Numbered from the stretch's first letter, positions 16,797 through 24,668 are shown. The stretch: 49,459 bases of DNA from Mayfieldus sp038317345 (GCA_038317345.1 JBBQBH010000018.1:1-49459), one strand, 5' to 3'. The notes: generated by a model from the sequence alone, not told the origin. A program made the numbers and translations.

Positions 16797-16960
16797 CGAG
16801 TGCCTACGGGGTTAGCTGTCGGGCTGGCGCTGAAGGAGCTGCGCTCCCACCTGGGTGGGTTAGCCCCCGAATACCTGGGTCCCCCGCTCCCCGGCCGCGT
16901 AAGGCCGGGAACTCGGCGTCGTTTTCGGTTCGTTGGGGCAAACAACAGCAAATCCAGCGG
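16797..16960 (-). ncRNA. c-di-AMP (ydaO-yuaA) riboswitch
   Basis: On the minus strand the conserved blocks of the ydaO class appear in order: G-C-rich P1/P2, GCGGGGGACCCA (about 16883-16894), GGGGGCTAACC (about 16858-16868), a variable GC hairpin, then CCCGACAGCTAACCCCGTAG near the 3' end (about 16804-16823). The ribosome-binding site AAGGAGG (16790-16796) follows directly. In Actinobacteria this class lowers expression of wall hydrolases when c-di-AMP is high. The identification is by eye; a covariance model would fix the ends. Confidence 0.85.
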
Positions 16961-16978
16961 CTAGTTGCGCGGGGTTGC

Positions 16979-17012
16979 CCAAAAAAAGAGCCCCGGCGCC
17001 GGGCCGGGGCTC
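16979..17012 (-). terminator. Rho-independent terminator of the acyl-CoA dehydrogenase gene
   Basis: On the minus strand GAGCCCCGG and CCGGGGCTC (17004-17012 and 16988-16996) form a 9-bp stem with a 7-base loop, followed by seven T. It starts about 20 bases after the stop at 17034 and separates that gene from the riboswitch unit. Confidence 0.92.
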
Positions 17013-17033
17013 CCAAATTCCGCTTTGCCTGCT

Positions 17034-18263
17034 CTAGACCGTGGCCGGGGCCTGCTCGGCCTGGCTCTTCTCGGCCTTCTCGGCCTCCTTCGGCTGGCCG
17101 ACCTCGGGCGGCGGCTCCTGGCGCGGCATCAGCACCTCGCGGGCGATCACCAGGCGCTGGATCTGGCTGGTGCCCTCGTAGAGCTGCATGATCTTCGCGT
17201 CGCGCATCAGCTTCTCGACCGGGTAATCCTTGATGAAGCCGTAGCCGCCGTAGACCTGCACGGCGTCGACCGTGATCTCCATCGCGGAGTCGGCTGCGAA
17301 ACGCTTCGCGTGCGAGGAGGCAAGCGTGTTGCGCTTGCCCTGGTCGAGCAGCACCGCCGACTGCCAGACGAGCAGCCGCCCGGCCTCGACCTTGGTCGCC
17401 ATGTCGGCGATCATGAACTGGATCGCCTGGTGCATCGCGATCGGGACGCCGAATTGCTGGCGCTCCTTCGAGTATTCAGCCGCGAACTCGAATGCGGCGC
17501 GACCGATGCCGACCGCCATCGCCGAAACGCCGGGACGGGTTCTGTCGAGGGTCATCATCGCGAGCTTGAAGCCGTGGTTCTCCTCGCCAAGCATGTTCTC
17601 GGCCGGCACCTCGACGTCGTCGAAGGAGATGGTCGCGGTGTTGGAGGCCCGCTGACCCATCTTGTCCTCCTTCTTGTCGACGGTGACGCCGTCGGAGTCT
17701 GCGTCGATGACGAAGGCGGTGATGCCGCGGTGGCCGGCCTCGGGGTCGGTCTTCGTATAGACCGTGAACCAGTCAGCGTAGCCGCCGTTGGTGATGAAGC
17801 ACTTGGAGCCGTTGACCACGTACTTGTCGCCCTGCTTGACGGCGCGGGTCTTCATCCCGCTGACGTCGGAGCCGGCGTCGGGCTCGGTGAGACAGAAGCT
17901 GGCCAGCTTCGGCGCCTCGCTGAGCATCCCCAGATATTTCTTCTTGGTCTCCTCGGAGCCGCCGATCATCACCGGCGCGGCGGCCAATCCGTTGGCCATC
18001 AGCGTGGTGCCGATGCCCGAACAGCCCCAGCCCATCTCCTCTTCGATCAGACAGCCTGAGAGGTTGTCGAGGTCCGGGCCACCGTATTCCTCGGCGACAT
18101 GGACGTTCATTAGGCCCACTTCCCAGGCCTTATCGATGATCTCCTGCGGCCAGGTGGCGTCGCGGTCGTAGTCCCAGGCGACGGGGCGGATTTCCTTTTC
18201 GGCGAAGTTGTGCGCGAGCTCGCGCAGGTCCTTCTGCTCGTCGGTCAGCGTGAGGTCAACCAC
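17034..18263 (-). CDS. acyl-CoA dehydrogenase
   Basis: 409 residues of the short/medium-chain acyl-CoA dehydrogenase family, which introduce the alpha-beta double bond using FAD and pass electrons to ETF. It has F-C-L-T-E-P-D-A-G-S-D (FAD loop), the helical C-terminal half with R-Q-Q-F-G, and the catalytic base in L-Y-E-G-T-S-Q-I-Q. The last 25 residues are a charged Glu/Lys/Ala tail beyond the normal family end. It is monocistronic, with its own terminator and a palindromic operator upstream, so it is probably induced by a fatty acyl or branched-chain acyl effector. Chain-length preference is unknown. Confidence 0.95.
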   Translation of the reverse strand: MVDLTLTDEQKDLRELAHNFAEKEIRPVAWDYDRDATWPQEIIDKAWEVGLMNVHVAEEYGGPDLDNLSGCLIEEEMGWGCSGIGTTLMANGLAAAPVMIGGSEETKKKYLGMLSEAPKLASFCLTEPDAGSDVSGMKTRAVKQGDKYVVNGSKCFITNGGYADWFTVYTKTDPEAGHRGITAFVIDADSDGVTVDKKEDKMGQRASNTATISFDDVEVPAENMLGEENHGFKLAMMTLDRTRPGVSAMAVGIGRAAFEFAAEYSKERQQFGVPIAMHQAIQFMIADMATKVEAGRLLVWQSAVLLDQGKRNTLASSHAKRFAADSAMEITVDAVQVYGGYGFIKDYPVEKLMRDAKIMQLYEGTSQIQRLVIAREVLMPRQEPPPEVGQPKEAEKAEKSQAEQAPATV

Positions 18264-18328
18264 TGGCGAGGCTCCTTTGGTCGGTCAAAGCCTTTATTGA
18301 GGCCCTCTGATCGGGGCCAGAAACCCGA

Positions 18329-18344
18329 TTGACTGGTCAGTCAA
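18329..18344. promoter_or_regulatory. palindromic operator upstream of the acyl-CoA dehydrogenase
   Basis: TTGACT-GGTC-AGTCAA is a perfect 6-bp inverted repeat around a 4-bp centre, 65 bases before the start. The core resembles operators bound by TetR-type fatty-acid regulators in actinomycetes (family knowledge). A weaker related palindrome, TTTGGTCGGTCAAA, lies at about 18276-18289 next to the ribosome-binding site. Confidence 0.55.
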
Positions 18345-18415
18345 CCAGTATCCGGAAGGTTACCGTAAGCGAGAGACCCAGGCGAGGGTTAGGCACGAAA
18401 CGCGCGCCCTGTTGC

Positions 18416-18748
18416 TCACTCGTCCGAGCCAGCCGCGTCATCGTCGGTCTCAGACGACTCGACGTGGTCCGCGTCGCCGTATTCGGCGCCGCTGCGCTCT
18501 TCCTCAGGCGTAAACGCCTCGTCGGAGGGGTCCGGCCCCCCCATGTCGCCCGCGTTCTCGATCAAGTCATGCTCGGCCAGCTCGAATCCCTCGGCCTCGC
18601 CCTCTCCCGACTCCGCCAGGGGGCGCTCGGCCTCATCGGTGACCTCATCGGCGCCGCCGGTGCCGCCGATCCTCCCCGCCTCGGAGCCCGCGGCTTCTTC
18701 CTCATCGTGGACCAATTCCTCGTCCGAATTCTGTCGCTCGTTCTCCAT
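18416..18748 (-). CDS. small acidic protein of unknown function
   Basis: 110 residues from ATG 18748, preceded by GGAGAG; a longer frame exists upstream but overlaps the divergent gene. The protein is strongly acidic, with Glu/Asp making up roughly a third of residues, and probably largely disordered. One ordered-looking block reads G-E-G-E-A-E-G-F-E-L-A-E-H-D-L-I-E-N-A, a motif I recall in short conserved actinobacterial proteins but without a known role. It is divergent from the SnoaL-like gene, with 71 bases between starts. Confidence 0.6.
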   Translation of the reverse strand: MENERQNSDEELVHDEEEAAGSEAGRIGGTGGADEVTDEAERPLAESGEGEAEGFELAEHDLIENAGDMGGPDPSDEAFTPEEERSGAEYGDADHVESSETDDDAAGSDE

Positions 18749-18819
18749 CGCTCTCCAAGTATCACCGATGAGAGCCGTGGTCCTGGCCTCGCGGGATAAA
18801 GAGAGATACTGAGCAGGCG

Positions 18820-19248
18820 ATGTCGCAGGAGAACGCCGAGAACCTTCGGGCATTCTTGGAAACATGGAGCCGGGAGCCGTGGACCCCGGAGGCATGGCAA
18901 CGCGGCGGGGTCATCGACATGTCTCTCCTCGATCCCGATATCACTTATGAGGACACGATCTTGCCCGATCATGCCGGCGAGGCGTATCGCGGCCATGAGG
19001 GTGTGATCCGAGCCGCGGAACGCTGGATCGAGGGCTCGGAGTGGCTGCTGGTCGAGTTGGAGCAAATCGTCGGAACGGGCGATCGCCTCGTTTCCGTCCA
19101 CCAAGCGCGATCGAAGGCACGGCACACCGGAATCGAGTTCGAAACGCCCCTGGCCTACGCCTGGACGTTCCGGGACGGCAAGGTCATTCACTTCCAGTCG
19201 TTTCTGGACCCCGGGCAAGCCCTCGAAGCCGCCGGGCTGCGGGAGTAG
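18820..19248 (+). CDS. SnoaL-like / NTF2-fold protein
   Basis: 142 residues with the NTF2-like layout: an N-terminal helix (E-N-L-R-A-F-L-E-T-W), a conserved D-P-D-I-T-Y-E-D strand, Y-R-G-H-E-G and a C-terminal sheet ending F-R-D-G-K-V-I-H-F-Q-S-F. Proteins of this type are small isomerases, hydrolases or ligand binders, and sequence alone does not tell which. ATG 18820 is the start that keeps the first helix. The next gene starts 5 bases after its stop, so they may be co-transcribed. Confidence 0.8.
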   Translation: MSQENAENLRAFLETWSREPWTPEAWQRGGVIDMSLLDPDITYEDTILPDHAGEAYRGHEGVIRAAERWIEGSEWLLVELEQIVGTGDRLVSVHQARSKARHTGIEFETPLAYAWTFRDGKVIHFQSFLDPGQALEAAGLRE

Positions 19249-19252
19249 TCAG

Positions 19253-19726
19253 GTGCCTCTCGCATTGAGCGAACTGACCGCCGGCACGATCCTGATCGTG
19301 ATCACGATCGCGGTGCTGCCGATCGGCCTCTTCGCCTTCGCCCGCTCGGGCGCGGCACTGAAGACACTCGGCAAGGGACAGTGGGCAATGGATCGCGAGT
19401 TGCCCCCGTCGCGCGGACTGACCGACAGCGGCGCCTCGGTTTCGCCCGGCGTCCACGAGGCGGAGGTCCGCCAGATGGTCGAGGCGAAGTCCTACCGACG
19501 CCAGGCCCGCGGCGGGGAGCCGCTCGATATAGACGCCGAAGTCGAGCGCCTGCTGAGCGAGGCCGAGAGCAGCCCCGCGGCCGGGATCGACAGCGAGCTG
19601 CGCGAGGAGATTCGCCAGCTGGTCCTGGCCCGAAACGAGCGCCGCATGCGCCGCGGCGAGCAGCCACTCGAAGTCGAGGCCGAGATCGAGCGTCAGGTGC
19701 GCGAGCTCGAGGGCCTCGGTCAGTAG
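19253..19726 (+). CDS. membrane-anchored protein with two internal repeats
   Basis: 157 residues from GTG 19253. One N-terminal membrane helix (about residues 9-30) is followed by a cytoplasmic or periplasmic part containing two copies of a 33-residue unit: 70-103 (E-V-R-Q-M-V-E-A...) and 119-151 (E-I-R-Q-L-V-L-A...). Both share R-R-x-x-R-G-x-x-P-L-x-[IV]-[DE]-A-E-[VI]-E-R. The unit looks like a helical hairpin with a basic middle. The function is unknown; the duplication suggests dimer-like binding of a symmetrical partner or of membrane lipid. Confidence 0.75.
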   Translation: MPLALSELTAGTILIVITIAVLPIGLFAFARSGAALKTLGKGQWAMDRELPPSRGLTDSGASVSPGVHEAEVRQMVEAKSYRRQARGGEPLDIDAEVERLLSEAESSPAAGIDSELREEIRQLVLARNERRMRRGEQPLEVEAEIERQVRELEGLGQ

Positions 19727-19770
19727 TCGGCCTCGTCCGGCCGAGCGCTGCACGGGTATACATTCCCGAT

Positions 19771-20112
19771 ATGGCCGAATCGAAGGCAGAGGAGCGGGTC
19801 GTCGACCAGGACGAGCTGCTGATGCAGCCCGGCACCTACTTCAATCCGCAGACCGAGGTGCTGGTGGTCGTCGACGACTCCACCTCACTCGACCAGGAGG
19901 TCTTCAACATGGAGGCCTACGAGGGCGCCGACTGGGTGCGAATCGCCGACGAGGTCCCGGTCGACGAGGACCGCCGCGACCGGCTGCTGGAGCAGTTCCA
20001 GACCCACTACCACCCGGGCTCGTCCGGCGCGGTCTCCGAAACCGCACTCGACCACGACGACGGAGAGGAAAACGAGGACGAGGACGGGCAGGACCCCGGC
20101 CGGGAAGACTGA
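19771..20112 (+). CDS. acidic protein of unknown function upstream of bcp
   Basis: 113 residues from ATG 19771. The first 75 residues look folded (P-G-T-Y-F-N-P-Q-T-E-V-L-V-V-V-D-D-S and A-D-W-V-R-I-A-D-E-V-P-V). The last 30 are a Glu/Asp/Gly-rich acidic tail. Its stop overlaps the start of the peroxiredoxin gene (TGATG), so the two are translationally coupled. Coupling suggests a role in the same oxidative-stress setting. No domain is recognised. Confidence 0.75.
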   Translation: MAESKAEERVVDQDELLMQPGTYFNPQTEVLVVVDDSTSLDQEVFNMEAYEGADWVRIADEVPVDEDRRDRLLEQFQTHYHPGSSGAVSETALDHDDGEENEDEDGQDPGRED

Positions 20113-20585
20113 TGCGGGCCGAGGGGCAGGCTGCGCCCGACTTCACGCTGCCAGACCAAAACGGCCACGAAGTGACGCTCTCCGATCTGCGCGGCCAGAC
20201 AATCGTCCTCTACTTCTATCCCCGCGCCGACACGCCCGGCTGCACGGCCCAGGCGTGCGGGATCCGTGACCACAACGCCGACTACGAGGCGGCCGGCGCG
20301 AGGGTGATCGGCATCTCACCCGACCCGGTCGAGGACGTGGCCAAGTTCGCCGACAAGAACGGGCTCGAATTCACCCTGCTCGCAGACGCCGATCACGAGG
20401 TCGCCGACGCCTACGGCACCTGGACCGAGAAGCACAACTACGGGAAGACTTACTGGGGCGTGCAGCGCGCGACCTTCATCATCAATCCGGAGGGCCAGAT
20501 CGCGCGGGTCTTCCCCGAGGTCTCGCCGCAGACCCACGACGAGGTCGTGCTCGACGCGCTCGGCGAGCTGCACGCTCAGGCGTAG
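20112..20585 (+). CDS. bcp: thioredoxin-dependent thiol peroxidase (Bcp/PrxQ)
   Basis: 157 residues, a full-length PrxQ-type peroxiredoxin that reduces H2O2 and organic peroxides. The active site reads T-P-G-C-T-A-Q-A-C: peroxidatic Cys then resolving Cys five residues on in the same helix, as in atypical two-Cys Bcp enzymes. F-Y-P-R-A-D-T and the C-terminal R-A-T-F-I-I-N-P-E-G complete the signature. It converges on the exchanger gene with a few bases between stops, and those stops lie in a short direct duplication. Confidence 0.93.
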   Translation: MRAEGQAAPDFTLPDQNGHEVTLSDLRGQTIVLYFYPRADTPGCTAQACGIRDHNADYEAAGARVIGISPDPVEDVAKFADKNGLEFTLLADADHEVADAYGTWTEKHNYGKTYWGVQRATFIINPEGQIARVFPEVSPQTHDEVVLDALGELHAQA

Positions 20586-20601
20586 GCCTGCTCAGGCGTA
20601 G
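20574..20601. repeat. short tandem duplication covering two convergent stop codons
   Basis: GCTCAGGCGTAG occurs at 20574-20585 and again at 20590-20601 (period 16). The first copy encodes Ala-Gln-Ala-stop of Bcp. The second, on the other strand, provides Ala-stop of the exchanger. Confidence 0.75.
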
Positions 20602-21716
20602 TAGAAGGCGACGGCGAGGATCACGTAGGCGCCGAGCAGCTGCACGCCCTCGAACCAGTTCGAGCGGCCCTCCTGGGTCACATAGTTGGCGAGCAGCACC
20701 GCGAACAGCAGCCCACCGATCTCGAAGCCGTTGAAAACCAGCGGCATCGGGCCGGGGCCGATGAAGAACGAGCAGAGGACGAGCACCGGGGCGACAAAGA
20801 GCGCGATCTGGGCGCCGGAGCCGATCGCGATGTTGACCGCGAGGTCCATCTTGTCCTTGCGCGCGACCAGGACCGCGACCCAGTGCTCGGCCGCATTCCC
20901 GACGATCGCCACGACCACCGCCCCGATGAAGAACTCGGAGAGCCCGAGCGAGTGCGAGGCTTCGCTGACCGAGCCGACCAGCACCTCGGACATCGCGCCG
21001 ACCGCGACGCCGGCGATCGCCAGCATCAAGACCGATCTGCGCGTAGACCAGCCCCAGGTCTCGTCATCCTCGTATTCGGGGTTGAAGATGTCGCGGTGGG
21101 TGCGCAGCGAGAAGACGAGCCCTGCGACGTAGACGACGATCAGGACCGCGGCCACGACAATCGACAGGTGCTCGACCGTGGAGCCGAAGTCGACACGTTC
21201 CGCGCCGGGCATCGGCAGGCCCTTGCCCTCGATCAGCTCGAAGATGGCCGGCATCACGAGCGCAGTCGTCGCCGCCAGCAGCATCGTCGTCTGCACGCTG
21301 ACCGCGGTCTTCGCGAAGCGCTGCTCCTTGTGGCCGATGCCGCCGATGAAGAACGCCGCCCCCATCACCAGCAGGGTGTTGCCGATGATCGAGCCGATCA
21401 GCGACGCCTTGACCAGCTCGTGAAGACCGTGTCCGAGTGCGAACAGGGCGATGATCAGCTCCGGCGCGTTTCCGAAGGTGACGTTGAGAAGCCCGCCGAT
21501 TCCCGGCCCAGAGCGAGCCGCGAGCTCCTCGGTCGCGCGGCCCATCAGAGCTGCAGTAGGAATGATCCCCAGCGCCGAGGTCGCGAACACGATCCCGGCC
21601 GAGGCATTGGCCAGGTCGAGGACGATCGCCACCGGGATCAACGGCACCAGCAGGTAGGGCCAGCCCTGCCCGAAGAAGAAAGATGCATTCAGCGGCGGCG
21701 TCCGCGAGGCCTCCAT
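20592..21716 (-). CDS. calcium/proton exchanger (CaCA family, Cax-like)
   Basis: About 374 residues from ATG 21716; an in-frame ATG at 21770 lies on the far side of a hairpin terminator and is less likely. There are about 11 membrane helices in two halves. Each half has the CaCA alpha motif: G-N-A-P-E-L-I in the first, and G-N-A-A-E-H in the second. An acidic loop (Y-E-D-D-E-T) separates the halves. It exports Ca2+ in exchange for H+. The family is clear; the cation preference is taken from family knowledge. Confidence 0.9.
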   Translation of the reverse strand: MEASRTPPLNASFFFGQGWPYLLVPLIPVAIVLDLANASAGIVFATSALGIIPTAALMGRATEELAARSGPGIGGLLNVTFGNAPELIIALFALGHGLHELVKASLIGSIIGNTLLVMGAAFFIGGIGHKEQRFAKTAVSVQTTMLLAATTALVMPAIFELIEGKGLPMPGAERVDFGSTVEHLSIVVAAVLIVVYVAGLVFSLRTHRDIFNPEYEDDETWGWSTRRSVLMLAIAGVAVGAMSEVLVGSVSEASHSLGLSEFFIGAVVVAIVGNAAEHWVAVLVARKDKMDLAVNIAIGSGAQIALFVAPVLVLCSFFIGPGPMPLVFNGFEIGGLLFAVLLANYVTQEGRSNWFEGVQLLGAYVILAVAFYYA

Positions 21717-21742
21717 CGTGCGGAGCAGCCTACGGAAAGGAG

Positions 21743-21766
21743 AAGACCCCGCCTGGGCGGGGCCTT
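21743..21766 (-). terminator. hairpin terminator between the lipoprotein and exchanger genes
   Basis: CCCCGCC (21747-21753) and GGCGGGG (21756-21762) form the core, extended by AAG/CTT outside one mismatch. On the minus strand it is followed by TCTTCTCCTTT. It sits 25 bases after the lipoprotein stop and supports the shorter exchanger start. Confidence 0.65.
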
Positions 21767-21790
21767 CCACTCAAACTCTTGGCGCCGAGG

Positions 21791-22897
21791 CTAAGGGGCC
21801 AGCGACGAGCAGGACTGCAAATCGGCGGCGCTGTTCGCCTTCGCGACGCAATTGAGGTACTTCTGCGCCTGGGCCGCATTGGTCCCGCTGGGCACGCCGC
21901 TTGGCGGGGTGCTCGGCGTTCCCTTGCCAAGGATGCCGGAGCCCGGCACGCTGCCGCCGAGCGCGCCCAGGGCGCCGAGGCTGCTCGGGCCGATGCCGAG
22001 CTGCTGCAGCAGGGCGCTGAACGGCTGCGGATTCGAGGGCGCCGTGATCGTCTGCGACTCGTTCACCTTGCCGAGGGTGATGTCGAAGTTCAGATCGAGC
22101 TTGTTGGCGCCCTGCTGGACCGCGATCGAGATCGTCAGTCGGCGCAGGATGTGGTCGTCCTTGCCCGAGTAGAGGTCGAAGTGGGCACTCTTGACCGAAT
22201 TCTTGATCTGGTCGAGCTGGCTGGCCGAGGGCAGCTGCGACGTGTCGATTCCGCCAAGGCTGCCCAGGGTGCTGGCGTTGGAGAGCGCCGACTTCAACGA
22301 ATCGACCACCTTGCCGACGTCGAGATCGCCGGAGATGTGCTGGGTCGAGGTGCCCTCGACGTCAGCGTCGCCCTCGTCCTTGAGGTTCGTCAGCAGGTCC
22401 TGTGGACTGCTGATTCCGAGCTGCTTGAGCAGCGCGCCGGGGCTCTGCTTGCTCTGGCCCGCCTGGGATCCCTGTTTCGCGAGCAGCTGCTTGTACTGGT
22501 CGAACAGGGTTTGGTCGACCTCGTAGTCGGTCCCCTTGTAGTTGACGAACGCCGAGTCGCCGGTCGAGGTCACACCGCCATCGAAGCTGGTGCTCTTGCC
22601 GCTCTGGGCCTTGGCGTCGAACTTGAGATTGAGGTCGAGCTTCGGGACCTTGGTGGTGCCCTGGCTCTCGAACGGCCCGCTGAGCGTGGCGTCGAGCGTG
22701 CCGCCGCCGGATCCGGTGACATCGGCCTTGAGACTCAGGTTGACGTCGGCGCTGGTCAGCTTGTCGTGGCCCGAGCCGAAGGTCTGGTTGATCACGTCTT
22801 GCGGGCTCTGGCTCCCGCCGCCGCTACCGCAGGCGACGAGCCCGGTGGCGAGCACCGCGAGGATTGAGAACGCGAACAGCATTCGGAATCGGGTCAA
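21791..22897 (-). CDS. lipoprotein, LppX/LprG-like
   Basis: 368 residues with a signal peptide and lipobox L-V-A-C (lipidated Cys23), so it is anchored on the outside of the membrane. A repetitive beta-rich body (long runs such as L-S-L-K-A-D-V-T and L-D-L-N-L-K-F-D) has the H-I-S-G-D-L-D-V-G-K-V-V-D-S-L segment. This is the pattern of LppX/LprA/F/G lipid-carrier lipoproteins. A Gly/Pro/Ser linker (about residues 305-345) and a short tail with two Cys follow. It is divergent from the ArsA gene across palindrome 22999-23089. Confidence 0.75.
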   Translation of the reverse strand: MTRFRMLFAFSILAVLATGLVACGSGGGSQSPQDVINQTFGSGHDKLTSADVNLSLKADVTGSGGGTLDATLSGPFESQGTTKVPKLDLNLKFDAKAQSGKSTSFDGGVTSTGDSAFVNYKGTDYEVDQTLFDQYKQLLAKQGSQAGQSKQSPGALLKQLGISSPQDLLTNLKDEGDADVEGTSTQHISGDLDVGKVVDSLKSALSNASTLGSLGGIDTSQLPSASQLDQIKNSVKSAHFDLYSGKDDHILRRLTISIAVQQGANKLDLNFDITLGKVNESQTITAPSNPQPFSALLQQLGIGPSSLGALGALGGSVPGSGILGKGTPSTPPSGVPSGTNAAQAQKYLNCVAKANSAADLQSCSSLAP

Positions 22898-22998
22898 GAT
22901 GAAGCTCCTTGCTAGCTGATGTCGATCAGGCGCGGCCTGCCTACCGCGAGCGCCACCCTAGCGCACCACTCTGAGCGTCGCGCCCGCTGCCTGGACGT

Positions 22999-23089
22999 AT
23001 GGCAATTCGTGCGACGCCTGACTGGACATGACGGCCCCAGCTCGCCCTGGAACACGTCATGCCCTAGCCAGCGTCGCTCGAAGTGCCAT
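22999..23089. repeat. palindromic element 1 (91 bp)
   Basis: A 91-bp imperfect palindrome centred exactly on 23044. Outer arms 22999-23017 and 23071-23089 match at 17 of 19 positions. ATGACG (23028-23033) and CGTCAT (23055-23060) are placed symmetrically, with CCCCAG and CCTGGAA near the centre. The whole arms match at 28 of 45 positions without gaps. Its left arm is about 70 % identical to that of element 2, but it lacks the 51-nt central module. It lies between two divergent genes. Confidence 0.8.
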
Positions 23090-23109
23090 GGCATTAGGCT
23101 CACTCGTCC

Positions 23110-24309
23110 ATGGGCCCACGGACGATCCTCTACACGGGTAAAGGCGGCGTCGGAAAGACCAGCGTGGCCGCAGCCACGGCGCGTATGTGCGCACGAGCGG
23201 GCCTGCGCACGGTGGTGCTCTCCACCGATCCGGCTCACAGTCTCTCGGACTCCCTCGAGGTGCCGCTCGGGCCCGAGCCGACGCCCGCCGGGGACCGCCT
23301 CTGGGGTCAGGAGGTGCGCGCCCAGCGCGAGATGGAGGCCAACTGGGCCGCCGTGCAGGAGTGGCTCGGCAAGCTGCTCGCCGACCGCGGCATCGAGCGG
23401 GTGCGGGCCGAGGAGCTGACCGTGCCGCCGGGGATGGACGAGCTGTTCTCGCTACTGCAGATAAAGCGTCACCATCAGCGGGCCGAGTTCGACGTCGTGA
23501 TCGTCGATTGCGCACCGACCGGTGAGACGCTGCGGCTGCTGGGCTTCCCGGACATCGCACGCTGGTGGTTGGAGCGGGTCTTTCCGTGGGAGCGGCGCCT
23601 GGTCGGCGCGGCGCGGCCCCTGGCCCGGACCTTCGACGTGCCGCTTCCCGGGCCGGAGGTCTTCGACGAGGTGCAGCGCCTGGTCCGCAACCTGATCGAG
23701 ATGAACGCGATCCTCCGCAATCGCGAGCACTGCTCGATCCGGCTCGTCCTCAATCCAGACCGGATGGTGATCAAGGAGGCGCAGCGCACCTTCACCTACC
23801 TCAACCTCTACGGCTACCTGACCGACGCCGTGATCGTCAACCGGATGTTTCCCGACGACGTCGAGGGCGGCTACTTCGACGCCTGGCTGGGCCGCCAGCG
23901 CCAGCACCTGGAGGAGGTCCGCGAGGGCTTCGCGCCGGTGCCGGTCCTCACCTCGCGCTACTTCGAGGAGGAGGTGGTGGGGCCGACGATGCTCGACCGG
24001 CTCGGCGAGGAGCTGTTCGACGGTCAGGCGCCGGAGCGGGTCCTGCACAGCGAATTGGTCCACGAGCTGAGCACGGAGGGCGACGTGGCGACGCTGCGGC
24101 TGCGGATCCCGTTCACCGAGAAAGCAGGTATCGATCTGAAGAAGGTCGGAGACGAATTGATCGTCTCGGTCGGCGGCGAGAAGCGGACTATCATCCTGCC
24201 CTCCGCGCTCGCCGAGCACAGCCCTTCGGGGGCAAGTTTCGACGCGGGGACGCTGAAGGTGACGTTCGACGATGTCCGATCCCCAAGACCACAGCCAGAG
24301 CGGGTTTGA
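23110..24309 (+). CDS. ArsA/Get3-family ATPase with C-terminal HSP20-like domain
   Basis: 399 residues with a deviant Walker A of the ArsA type (G-K-G-G-V-G-K-T), switch I D-P-A-H-S and switch II D-C-A-P-T-G-E-T. After the nucleotide-binding part (1-305) comes a beta-rich domain (315-395) with V-G-D-E-L-I-V-S-V-G-G and a final L-K-V-T-F, the ArsA_HSP20 domain. Family members couple ATP hydrolysis to arsenite efflux or to membrane-protein targeting. No ArsB, ArsR or Cys metal triad is visible, which favours a Get3-like role. The next gene overlaps its 3' end by 38 bases. Confidence 0.9.
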   Translation: MGPRTILYTGKGGVGKTSVAAATARMCARAGLRTVVLSTDPAHSLSDSLEVPLGPEPTPAGDRLWGQEVRAQREMEANWAAVQEWLGKLLADRGIERVRAEELTVPPGMDELFSLLQIKRHHQRAEFDVVIVDCAPTGETLRLLGFPDIARWWLERVFPWERRLVGAARPLARTFDVPLPGPEVFDEVQRLVRNLIEMNAILRNREHCSIRLVLNPDRMVIKEAQRTFTYLNLYGYLTDAVIVNRMFPDDVEGGYFDAWLGRQRQHLEEVREGFAPVPVLTSRYFEEEVVGPTMLDRLGEELFDGQAPERVLHSELVHELSTEGDVATLRLRIPFTEKAGIDLKKVGDELIVSVGGEKRTIILPSALAEHSPSGASFDAGTLKVTFDDVRSPRPQPERV

Positions 24310-24664
24310 GCCTGGCGGGGCGGCCGGGCAGGATCCCGGCGGCGAGGCCAAGCGCTTCTGGGGCGAATACGCGCGCAGCACGCGATCCGGCGGGCAGCGC
24401 GGGGATCGCGGCCACGCCGGTGAGGCCGGCAACGGGCACGGCTCCGCCGCCGGTCAATCGCACGAGTGCCTGGAGTGGTGCCCGATCTGCCGCACCGCCG
24501 ACGTCCTGCGCGCCTCGGCGCCGCCCGAGCTGCGCGGCCAGATCCAGAGCCTCCAGCACGACGCCCTGGTGACGATGCGGGCGCTGCTCGACGCCTACAT
24601 CGAGCGGGGTGGCGAGAGCCCGGCTCGGAGCGGCTCGCCGGTCGAAGACATTCCGATCGAATAG
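24272..24664 (+). CDS. small Cys-rich protein overlapping the ArsA-type ATPase gene
   Basis: 130 residues in another frame, starting 38 bases before the upstream stop, so probably translationally coupled. The first 60 residues are polar, Gly-rich and likely disordered. The core holds His64, Cys66, Cys70 and Cys73 (H-E-C-L-E-W-C-P-I-C), a compact possible metal or thiol site, followed by a long helix (residues 85-112). No family name comes to mind. The coupling suggests it works with the ATPase, for example as an adaptor or metal-responsive partner; this is inference. Confidence 0.75.
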   Translation: MSDPQDHSQSGFEPGGAAGQDPGGEAKRFWGEYARSTRSGGQRGDRGHAGEAGNGHGSAAGQSHECLEWCPICRTADVLRASAPPELRGQIQSLQHDALVTMRALLDAYIERGGESPARSGSPVEDIPIE

Positions 24665-24668
24665 CGCT

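Noticed and set aside
18276..18289. Second operator-like palindrome near the acyl-CoA dehydrogenase start
   Set aside because: Imperfect arms and overlap with the ribosome-binding site; too weak to list separately.
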